In this document: piece by piece, positions 23,703 to 31,372 of the stretch | Position numbering within the stretch: position 1 is the stretch's first letter | How the letters are laid out: each line of letters opens with the position of its first letter | DNA from: Prevotella sp. | GTDB taxonomy: Bacteria; Bacteroidota; Bacteroidia; Bacteroidales; Bacteroidaceae | DNA: 37,293 nt | Assembly (NCBI GenBank): GCA_022511075.1 | Contig: JAFLSE010000031.1 | Span: 1 to 37,293, forward strand | Direction: 5' to 3' | Program-made: the position numbers and the translations under genes | Notes under the pieces: generated by a model | Databases searched by the model: none | Seen by the model: the letters and a program-made list of their open reading frames with translations, nothing else | Told to the model about the DNA's origin: nothing

Positions 23703-23851
23703 CACCTTGCGTGCCGAGGTATGTAAAATACACAAAAATACTCGCAATTCGTGCGACAAGGTGTGCAAAGGCATTGGAAAGGCGGCTGCAGATTACAGGC
23801 ATAAAACCTAAAAAACAAACAATAAACATAATACAAACTAAAAACATTAAA
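23703..23851 (+). repeat. right arm of the central inverted repeat
   Basis: A 25-bp block at 23703-23727 and a 67-bp block at 23785-23851 match the left arm perfectly in reverse. The 57 bases between them include about 44 extra bases absent from the left arm. Within that extra part, CAAGGTG (23757-23763) is the reverse complement of the first seven bases of the 25-bp block. Sequence inside the 25-bp block (23702 and leftward) shows no similarity to the other arm, so the repeat boundary is sharp. Confidence 0.9.
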
Positions 23852-23856
23852 GATTT

Positions 23857-25356
23857 ATGAGAAAAAAGACATTCTTTTTGAGCAGCAAGCTGTGGTGCTT
23901 GGGTGCTTTTGCGCTCTCACTGCTTGCTACATCATGTGCACAAGATGGCTTTGACAATGACGAGGTTTTTACTCCTGAAGTGCGGAACGCACAGCTGGAG
24001 TCACCTGCCGTGGAAGACATCATTGTGACATCGAGTCCCGACGGCAAGTCGCAGACCATCACATGGCCTGTGGTGTCTGGTGCGGGCGGCTATCTTGTAT
24101 CGTTCTACGATGAGGGTAACGCTGACCAGTACATTGTAAACGATAGTATTGTCGACGGTTGTTCCGTTACTACGAAACGCGAGGAAGATGCGAACTATGT
24201 GTTCACAATCAAGACCCTTGGCAACGAGAAGATGAACAACAAAGGTGCTGAAACAGCTACTGAGAAGAAAATCTCGACGTTCACGCCAACCTACATGACT
24301 ATTCCTGCTGGTAGCGACTTGAACGCATGGTTTGCAGCCAACCCTGTTCCAGCTGCGGCTGTTAACGAAATGCACAACTACGATTTGGAAGCTGATGGTG
24401 AATACACCATTAGCGATGTTCTTGACTTCGGTGCTCATCGTGTAACGTTGCGTTCTAACGACAAGGTTAACCATGCAAAGATTACATATTTAGCAGGTAA
24501 AGCGCCAAAGATTACCACTACTGCCGAAATGAATATCAAGTACATTGACTTTGATTGTTCTGGTCAAAGTGCATCAAATGGTGTCTTTGAGTATAGCAAG
24601 GACAACACGGTTGTTCCTGCTGCCAATACCATCGATCCTGCGCTTTATAAATGGGCTGGTGCATATATTGCAGACCCAATCACGTTTGTAAGCTGCAACT
24701 TCGATAATGTGATGGGGTACTTCTTTTTTGACAATTCAGTAAATACATTTGCAGAGAATGTACTCGTTGAAAATTGCGTTGTTCACTTGACTCCAGCAAC
24801 ATCTAACGGTGGTGCAGTATTCTATACCAACAAGGGTGGACATATCAATAACCTAAAAGTAACAACCTCTACTTTCTATGAGTCTGATGATTGTACAGGC
24901 GATATTAAATATTTCTTCCAAGATAGCAACAAGGCTCCAGACCTTTATGTAGACGGTACGGGTGCTGCTGCGGCAGCTACCAACTCGGTAACATATACCA
25001 ACTGTACTTTCTATCATGTAACATGGAACGATGGGCAGTGGGGTAACTATAACGGAATGCAGTCTAAGAACTACAGCTACTGGATAATGTATGATTGTAT
25101 TTTCTACGACTGTTCACCAAGTGGTGTAGCCCGCCGTTTCCTTCATGGAAGAACAGGTCAGTTGCATGCTGATTTGCAGAGAAACACATATATGAGTGCT
25201 GATGGCACATTCCAAGATCCAGGAAGTTATGATCCTTCCGGTACTGATATCAAAGATGATCCTCAGTTTGCAAACCCTGCAAATGCTGACTTTACCATCG
25301 GAGCTTCGACTCAACAGGCTATCCTGAAGACCGGTGACCCACGTTGGCTTCCTTAA
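23857..25356 (+). CDS. surface lipoprotein with FN3-like and beta-helix regions (arm 2)
   Basis: A 499-residue paralog of the arm 1 lipoprotein. Lipobox Cys27 (LLATSCAQDG) precedes an FN3-like domain (TITWPVVSGAGGYLVSFYD, TIKTLGNEKMNNK). The beta-helix-like part has the same turns (IKYIDFDCSG, VSCNFDNVMGYF, TTSTFYESDD, YTNCTFYHVT, MYDCIFYDC) and the same ending, TGDPRWLP. By eye the two proteins share roughly half their residues. It leads the rightward operon, with susC 29 bases downstream. The start ATG at 23857 follows the right inverted-repeat arm by 5 bases, mirroring the other side exactly. It probably binds a pectin-derived glycan at the cell surface. Confidence 0.82.
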   Translation: MRKKTFFLSSKLWCLGAFALSLLATSCAQDGFDNDEVFTPEVRNAQLESPAVEDIIVTSSPDGKSQTITWPVVSGAGGYLVSFYDEGNADQYIVNDSIVDGCSVTTKREEDANYVFTIKTLGNEKMNNKGAETATEKKISTFTPTYMTIPAGSDLNAWFAANPVPAAAVNEMHNYDLEADGEYTISDVLDFGAHRVTLRSNDKVNHAKITYLAGKAPKITTTAEMNIKYIDFDCSGQSASNGVFEYSKDNTVVPAANTIDPALYKWAGAYIADPITFVSCNFDNVMGYFFFDNSVNTFAENVLVENCVVHLTPATSNGGAVFYTNKGGHINNLKVTTSTFYESDDCTGDIKYFFQDSNKAPDLYVDGTGAAAAATNSVTYTNCTFYHVTWNDGQWGNYNGMQSKNYSYWIMYDCIFYDCSPSGVARRFLHGRTGQLHADLQRNTYMSADGTFQDPGSYDPSGTDIKDDPQFANPANADFTIGASTQQAILKTGDPRWLP

Positions 25357-25385
25357 TAATATATAATGTATAAAGACGAAAAGAT

Positions 25386-28300
25386 ATGAAAAGCAATATT
25401 TTCAAAACTTTATTCTTGGTGTTGGTGATGGTTTGTTCGTTGCCAGCATTAGCACAGAATAATACTGTAACGGGTACAGTTATCGACGAATTGGGAGAAC
25501 CCGTTATCGGAGCTACCGTAACGGTTACAGGTACTAAGACTGCCACAGTAACCGACCTTGACGGTAATTATAAAATTGAGGCTCCTGCAGGTGCCAAGGT
25601 AACCATTACCTATATTGGCTACATGCCTATGACAGTAAAGCCTGGCGGCACTGTTCAGCTTGAAGAAGACAAGCAGACTCTTGAAGAGGTTGTTGTAGTA
25701 GGTTATGGCACTCAGAAGAAGGCCCACCTTACAGGTTCTATCGCAACAGTAGATATGGACGATGTGTCTGACCTATCTAATGGTAGCCTTGCCGCTTCGC
25801 TGAGTGGTTTGGTAAACGGTATGTCTGTTAGTGGTGGTGACGGTCGTCCAGGCGAGAATGCACGTATCTCTATTCGTGACGTGAACTCTCTCGGCGAAAT
25901 CGGCTCTACGGCACAGCAACCATTGTTCGTTATCGACGGCTATATCTATCCTAACGACGTGAAGGTTGGTACTATTACACAAAACCTCGGTGCTGAGGCG
26001 TTCAATAACCTTGACCCATCTGAGGTGGAGAGCATCTCTGTGTTGAAAGACGCATCTGCTGCCGTTTATGGTGCTCGTGCTGCTAATGGTGTAATCCTTG
26101 TTACCACAAAGAAGGGTAAGCAGGGTGCTCCACGCATCAGTTATAGCGGACAGTTTGGTTTCACCGACGAGGTTGCCCGCCCTAAGATGCTTAGCGCATA
26201 CAACTATGGTCGTCTGTACAACACAATAGCAGCTGCCGACCCAACGAACACTTCGCTTAACAAGACCACTGCATTGTTCCAAGCCGACGAACTGGAAGCT
26301 ATGAAGGGTCTTAACTATGACTTACTCGACAAGTATTGGGAAACAGGATTCACACAGAGGCACAGCGTAAACGTCAGTGGTGCCACTGACAATGTGAACT
26401 ATTTTGCCGGCGTAAGCTATTTTGACCAGGACGGTAACCTCGGCAAGCTCGACTATAATCGCTGGAACTATCGTGCAGGTGTTGATGTTAAGATTAGCAA
26501 ATGGTTGAGTGCAGGCTTGACTGTGAATGGCGACTACGGACATAAAAACAAACCGTTGCTCAAGGTTGGTGGTACGAATCAAGATAAAGACTATAACCTG
26601 ATGCTTACCCGTCCACGCTATATTCCTGAAACTGTTGGCGACTACTATATTCCTGCTTATGGTATCAGTAACTCTGCAAAGGTGCAAAACCAGAACTATT
26701 CATTCGCGGTATTGCAGAACAATGGCGACTACAGCCGTAATATGAACTCAAACACGAGTGTCAATGCCAATCTCAGCTACGACTTTGGCTGGAGCAAGGT
26801 GCTGAACGGTTTGAAGTTGAAGTTCACTTATAGCAAGAGTATATCTACCGACAAGACCAACGAGTATGGTTCTGCCTTTGAACTCTATCAGATGATCCGC
26901 CGCTATGGAAGTGGAATGCACTTGTACACCCCTACAACTGGCGACGACCCAGAATTCAATTATTTGAACTACACAAACTTCAACAAACTTACGTTGAATA
27001 ATGGTGACTACCTGAGCCGTCAGATGATTCGTACAGACAACTATCAGATAAACTTCACCGCCCAGTACAACCGCAAGTTCGGCAAGCACGATTTGAGCGC
27101 ATTGTTCTCTATCGAGAAGTCTGAATCTGAAAGCGAGTATGTACGTGGTGCAGTGGCTCAGCCTTATGAGTTCACTACAGGACAGTCTAACTCTGGTCAG
27201 GGGGAGACAGAAACACAGTTCTCACGTGCCGAGTCAGGTACGTTGTCATACATCGGCCGCATCAACTATGCATACTCAGACCGCTATCTTTTCGAGTTCC
27301 TGCTCCGTTCAGACGCGTCAACCAAGTTTGCTCCCGAAAACTATTGGGGAACATTCCCTGCTGTAAGTGCAGGTTGGGTGATGTCTGAAGAAAGTTGGTT
27401 CCAAGACAAGGTAAAATGGATTGATTTTTTGAAACTCCGTGCTTCGTTCGGTCTTACTGGTCGTGACAATCTCGACCCATGGCAGTGGGTGCAGGTATAC
27501 AACCTTGACAAGGACCGTGGTACGGTGTTCGGTGAGGGAATAAACAACGATGCTGGTGGTCGTATTACCATCAACAGCAACACAGCATCTGTGAACCGCG
27601 ACGTTCACTGGGACAAGTCATACAAATTCAATTTCGGTATCGACGCACGCTTCCTCAGGCAGCGCCTTAACGTAACGTTCGAAGCCTACCACGAGTGGAA
27701 CCGCGAAATGCTTATGCGTTTGCAGCAGGATATACCAGGAACAGTTGGTACTAAGAGTGCTTCAACCAACCTTGGAGAGATGGACAGCTGGGGTTATGAG
27801 CTTTCTCTCACTTGGCGCGACAAGATTGGAAAGGATATCAAGTACCACGTAGGTATCAACACAGGTTACTCTGACAACAAAGTACTCAATATGGAGTGGC
27901 AGCGTGAATACATCTACCGCCAGATGACATACGGTCACCGTACCGACATTGGTCTGTGGGGTATGCAGTGCTTGGGTATGTTCCGTTCGTTCCAAGACAT
28001 TGAGGAATACTTTGAGAAATACAACATTACTTCTTATTTAGGTATGACTAAAGACCAAGTGCGTCCAGGTATGCTCATCTACAAAGACGTTCGTGGTGCT
28101 TACGATGAGGAAACCGGCACATACGCAGGACCTGACGGTATAGTTGATAGGGACAACGACCAAGTGCAACTTGGAAAACGTGGCAATATCTACGGATTCA
28201 CCATGAACGCAGGTGTTGAATGGAAGAGTCTCTCGCTCTCGTTTCAGTTCAATGCAAACTGGGGTGGATATACTTGCGTTCCTGCAGCAGCGCGTGGTGT

Positions 28301-28706
28301 AGCTTCAGGCAGCAACATCGAATTCTATAACATGCCTTCGTTCTGGAATCCAGACAACGTATTTGTTTATCAAGATATCTACGACGGAAGCGGCAATCTT
28401 GTGATGTCACAGAACCGCGATGCTTTCTATCCTAACTTGGCTTATAGCGAAAATACGATGGAGTCAAGCTTCTGGCGTATCAGCAATGCAAGGGTTACCT
28501 TGAATCGCGTAACATTGGCATACACTCTGCCTTCACAGTGGTTCAAGAAAGTAGGTGTACAAAGCTGCCGCGTAAACATCACTGGTCAAAACCTGATCAA
28601 CTTCTACAACCCATATCCAGACCACTTTACCAGTCCAATGGCAGGCAGCTACGGCAGCTATCCTGACTTGCGCAAGTGGACTATCGGTGTTAACCTCAGT
28701 TTCTAA
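25386..28706 (+). CDS. SusC/RagA-family TonB-linked outer-membrane transporter (arm 2)
   Basis: An 1106-residue protein with a signal peptide cut after ALA (about residue 23). It has a carboxypeptidase-regulatory-like domain (GTVIDELGEPVIGATVTV, DLDGNYKIEAPAG, ITYIGYMPM), EEVVVVGYGTQKK, a plug with DGRPGENARISIR, PLFVIDGYI and VESISVLKDASAAVYGARAA, and a barrel ending in VNLSF. No STN domain is present. It is full-length paralogous to the arm 1 transporter but clearly diverged, especially in the plug and extracellular loops, so the two may take different oligosaccharides. Codons look closer to a high-expression set (GGT, GCT, CGT, CGC) than those of arm 1; this is an impression by eye, not a calculation. 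Confidence 0.95.
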   Translation: MKSNIFKTLFLVLVMVCSLPALAQNNTVTGTVIDELGEPVIGATVTVTGTKTATVTDLDGNYKIEAPAGAKVTITYIGYMPMTVKPGGTVQLEEDKQTLEEVVVVGYGTQKKAHLTGSIATVDMDDVSDLSNGSLAASLSGLVNGMSVSGGDGRPGENARISIRDVNSLGEIGSTAQQPLFVIDGYIYPNDVKVGTITQNLGAEAFNNLDPSEVESISVLKDASAAVYGARAANGVILVTTKKGKQGAPRISYSGQFGFTDEVARPKMLSAYNYGRLYNTIAAADPTNTSLNKTTALFQADELEAMKGLNYDLLDKYWETGFTQRHSVNVSGATDNVNYFAGVSYFDQDGNLGKLDYNRWNYRAGVDVKISKWLSAGLTVNGDYGHKNKPLLKVGGTNQDKDYNLMLTRPRYIPETVGDYYIPAYGISNSAKVQNQNYSFAVLQNNGDYSRNMNSNTSVNANLSYDFGWSKVLNGLKLKFTYSKSISTDKTNEYGSAFELYQMIRRYGSGMHLYTPTTGDDPEFNYLNYTNFNKLTLNNGDYLSRQMIRTDNYQINFTAQYNRKFGKHDLSALFSIEKSESESEYVRGAVAQPYEFTTGQSNSGQGETETQFSRAESGTLSYIGRINYAYSDRYLFEFLLRSDASTKFAPENYWGTFPAVSAGWVMSEESWFQDKVKWIDFLKLRASFGLTGRDNLDPWQWVQVYNLDKDRGTVFGEGINNDAGGRITINSNTASVNRDVHWDKSYKFNFGIDARFLRQRLNVTFEAYHEWNREMLMRLQQDIPGTVGTKSASTNLGEMDSWGYELSLTWRDKIGKDIKYHVGINTGYSDNKVLNMEWQREYIYRQMTYGHRTDIGLWGMQCLGMFRSFQDIEEYFEKYNITSYLGMTKDQVRPGMLIYKDVRGAYDEETGTYAGPDGIVDRDNDQVQLGKRGNIYGFTMNAGVEWKSLSLSFQFNANWGGYTCVPAAARGVASGSNIEFYNMPSFWNPDNVFVYQDIYDGSGNLVMSQNRDAFYPNLAYSENTMESSFWRISNARVTLNRVTLAYTLPSQWFKKVGVQSCRVNITGQNLINFYNPYPDHFTSPMAGSYGSYPDLRKWTIGVNLSF

Positions 28707-28740
28707 ATTTGAAGTAACAAAAATTGAAAAGATAAGATTT

Positions 28741-31062
28741 ATGAAAACAACAATTAAATATATCAGTCTCGGCTTAGTCGCTACCCTCGGGTTGGCATCA
28801 TGTAGTGACTCGTTCCTCGAGGACAAGAAGAACTACGACAATGTCAATGCTGGCATATATGATTATTATAGCGGTGCATTAGGACGAGTGAACGACCTTT
28901 ACGGTTGGTGCTTACCAAGAATAGGTGATCTGTCATACGGCGGAAAATATCTGTCCGTATCTGTGGGAATGAATGATATTGCAGGCGGTTCAACAGAAGA
29001 GTTCCATGGATTCTCAAGTTTTGTTGACCCTCAGATAGAATTGTCCTCTGCAAGCGGAACTAACTCTGTGCCCGATTACTTCATGCAGCATGCCAGTGAC
29101 GTGCAAAGTTCAAGCTACGGACGTATCCGCAACTGTAACGACGTTATCCGCGGTATCTCTGACAGCAAACTATCGCAAGACGAGAAAGACGAACTTCTCG
29201 GACAGGCTTACTTCTTCCGCGCATGGTGTTACTATAATTTGATGCGTTGGTATGGCGGTGTGCCTATCGTAACAGAGGTGCTTGACCCTGTTGTAGAGAA
29301 TTTTACAGAGCGCTCAGGTGTTGAGGAAACAAAGAATTTCATTGTATCAGACCTGAATAAATCTGCAGAACTGCTCAAGGCAAAGACGAGTAACGGTGGT
29401 TGGTCAGGTAGTAACTATGGTCGCGTTACATCTGGTACGGCATTGGCACTCAAGGGACGTGTGTTGCAGTTGTGGTGCAGCCCATTGTTCAACCGCAGCA
29501 ACGACCAGAGTCGCTGGCAGGATGCATACAACGAGATGAAGGCTGACTTGGCTACTATCAATGCTTGTGGCTATGGTCTTTACCAGGGTAGCAACAATAT
29601 CAACGGTAGTGATTTCGCTATGCAGTTCCTGCAGTCAACTAAAAATCCTGAGGCTGTATTCGTTGTACTCTTCAATAATGTAGCCAACGATGATGGTTTG
29701 GATAACCAGAAGAATAGTACATGGGAGCGTGCCGTACGTCCATACAACACAAAGGCAGCTGGCTGTGGATCTGGTATGCAGGCTGGTTTGATGCTTATTC
29801 AGCAGTTCCCGATGAAAGACGGTAAAATTCCTGCTGCGGCAGGCACATATAGCAATCTGGAAACTTCTCAGTATGCTTATGATGAGAACTGCCCATTTAT
29901 GAACCGTGACCCACGTTTCTATCGTACCTTTACCTTCCCTGGTTTCCGCTGGGCATATAGTGGTAATGCAAGTTTAGCAAACTCTTTCCATCCAAGCGAT
30001 GGTCCTAACTACACAGCATGGAACTATGTATGGTACACTAACGAGGACGACCAAGGCAATGTAGAGAGTGGAAACTCTTACGGTTCTGATAACCTCACAG
30101 ACAACAAACGTTCCGTATACGTTCGCAAGAAGTCTGACGACCTCGACGTAAACTCAAGTCCGTTGTATAACTACGAACCTACTTACACAAAGAATGCGGC
30201 TCCATTCTTCTCAGCACAGCCGTATATTGAACTCCGCTATGCAGAGGTGCTGCTCAACTTGGCAGAGGTTGCCTGCGGCGCTGGAGACATGTCGTATGCT
30301 GTACAGTTGCTCAAGCAGGTTCGTACACGTGCAGGATACACCGGTGACTGCGGTCTTCAGGGAAATCTCAGCGGCAACCAAGCTGCTTGTATGAGTGCAA
30401 TCCTTTACGAGCGTCAGATAGAATTTGCATACGAGGGCAAGCGCTTCGAGGATATGCGTCGTTGGATGCTCTTCGACGGTGGTGCTGAGAAAGTACAAGG
30501 TGCTCCGGCTTCTTGGACACTTACAGGCTGGAATGGCAATACTTGCAACTGGCTTGGCGTTAAGCCTATGAACGGTCAGCGTCGTGAAACCATCGAGTTC
30601 CGCACAGCCGATAAGTATGACGTGGGTACAACCTTGTGGAACAGCGACCCGTTGGTGGCAACAGCTATCGAAGCAGAGGCACAGGCATATGTTAACTCTC
30701 ATTCTGGTGTAACACTGAACGAGGCTAAGGCATTGCCAGAGGTGTTCTATGCAGCTGCAGCCAAAGTTCGCCCTGAAGGTGTAGACCTTCGCAAGGAACT
30801 CGACCCACAGCTTGAAAGCCTGAAGGCATGGTACAATGACAATTTGGTTACTGCAGTGAAGAAGGGTGACAGCTATGACAGCAACCACCAGCCGCTTTAC
30901 ATTAAATTCCGTCCACAGTACTACTTACTTGGATTAGCAAGCGGTGCGCAGAACAACAATAAGGGTCTGCCACAGACCATCGGTTGGGAAGTATACAACG
31001 GTGGTGGTGCAATGGGAACATTCGATCCATTCGCAGAAACCCACTATTGGAGTGGAGAGTAA
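28741..31062 (+). CDS. SusD/RagB-family surface glycan-binding lipoprotein (arm 2)
   Basis: A 773-residue lipoprotein with lipobox Cys21 (LGLASCSDSF). The SusD signature regions are present: IRNCNDVIRGIS, LLGQAYFFRAWCYYNLMRWYGGVPIV, LRYAEVLLNLAEVACGAGD, LLKQVRTRAGYTG and AILYERQIEFAYEGKRFEDMRRWMLFDGG. It matches the arm 1 protein along its length, including the late motif NTCNWLGVKPMNG. A longer insert near residues 640-700 (VATAIEAEAQAYVNSH and after) is not obvious in arm 1. The ATG at 28741 is chosen because it begins the signal peptide; the upstream in-frame ATG at 28687 lies inside susC. It is the last gene of its operon, 32 bases before the terminator hairpin. Confidence 0.94.
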   Translation: MKTTIKYISLGLVATLGLASCSDSFLEDKKNYDNVNAGIYDYYSGALGRVNDLYGWCLPRIGDLSYGGKYLSVSVGMNDIAGGSTEEFHGFSSFVDPQIELSSASGTNSVPDYFMQHASDVQSSSYGRIRNCNDVIRGISDSKLSQDEKDELLGQAYFFRAWCYYNLMRWYGGVPIVTEVLDPVVENFTERSGVEETKNFIVSDLNKSAELLKAKTSNGGWSGSNYGRVTSGTALALKGRVLQLWCSPLFNRSNDQSRWQDAYNEMKADLATINACGYGLYQGSNNINGSDFAMQFLQSTKNPEAVFVVLFNNVANDDGLDNQKNSTWERAVRPYNTKAAGCGSGMQAGLMLIQQFPMKDGKIPAAAGTYSNLETSQYAYDENCPFMNRDPRFYRTFTFPGFRWAYSGNASLANSFHPSDGPNYTAWNYVWYTNEDDQGNVESGNSYGSDNLTDNKRSVYVRKKSDDLDVNSSPLYNYEPTYTKNAAPFFSAQPYIELRYAEVLLNLAEVACGAGDMSYAVQLLKQVRTRAGYTGDCGLQGNLSGNQAACMSAILYERQIEFAYEGKRFEDMRRWMLFDGGAEKVQGAPASWTLTGWNGNTCNWLGVKPMNGQRRETIEFRTADKYDVGTTLWNSDPLVATAIEAEAQAYVNSHSGVTLNEAKALPEVFYAAAAKVRPEGVDLRKELDPQLESLKAWYNDNLVTAVKKGDSYDSNHQPLYIKFRPQYYLLGLASGAQNNNKGLPQTIGWEVYNGGGAMGTFDPFAETHYWSGE

Positions 31063-31093
31063 CAAACTAATCCACTAATAATAATTAGACGAG

Positions 31094-31126
31094 AAAGCGC
31101 ACCAAGTTTTGGTGCGCTTTTAATTT
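31094..31126 (+). terminator. hairpin terminator after the arm 2 operon
   Basis: AAAGCGCACCAA (31094-31105), loop GTT, TTGGTGCGCTTT (31109-31120), followed by TTAATTT. The stem core AAGCGCACCA is the same as in the terminator at 16113-16142, so the mirrored arrangement extends to the transcript ends. Confidence 0.85.
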
Positions 31127-31130
31127 ATGA

Positions 31131-31210
31131 CACATAGGTTCGATAATCATCGAAGCAGGCTTCGTTAACGATTTCATATAAGTTCATTAGCTAACGAACC
31201 TAAGTTCGTT
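31131..31210. repeat. dispersed element copy 2 and adjacent palindrome
   Basis: On the minus strand, 31163-31131 reads GAAGCCTGCTTC-N9-CGAACCTATGTG, matching 2725-2757 with identical spacing. Next to it, 31193-31210 is AACGAAC-CTAA-GTTCGTT, a perfect 7-bp inverted repeat that reuses the CGAACCTA word. No gene lies in the 310-base gap 31063-31372; it holds the terminator, this element and a promoter. Confidence 0.5.
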
Positions 31211-31291
31211 GACAAAACATGCTAGCTTCAACTAACAGTATTCTTTTGATACATACAATTTAAGGAATAAAAATAAATAAAGTTAATTTAT

Positions 31292-31322
31292 TTTGTAATG
31301 CCCACGAATTATACTACTTTTG
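31292..31322 (+). promoter_or_regulatory. promoter of the large beta-helix enzyme gene
   Basis: TTTG at 31292-31295, 19 bases, TACTTTTG at 31315-31322. This is a full consensus match. Transcription would start near 31328, about 45 bases before the ATG at 31373, so this gene can be expressed apart from the SusCD operon. Confidence 0.65.
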
Positions 31323-31372
31323 TAGCGATATTTATTTGACTGTATACTGACAAAACACTAAAAACTATATTT

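Noticed and set aside
28687..28740. Upstream ATG for the arm 2 susD
   Set aside because: It lies inside the susC stop region and would put 18 residues before a well-formed lipoprotein signal peptide.
16113..31126. Composite transposon with the mirrored SusCD arms as its ends
   Set aside because: No transposase or integrase is found, ends differ outside the terminator stems, and the arms are divergent functional operons.
31131..31290. tRNA or small structured RNA gene in the gap after the arm 2 terminator
   Set aside because: Only short hairpins are seen; no cloverleaf or T-loop (GTTCGANTC) arrangement.
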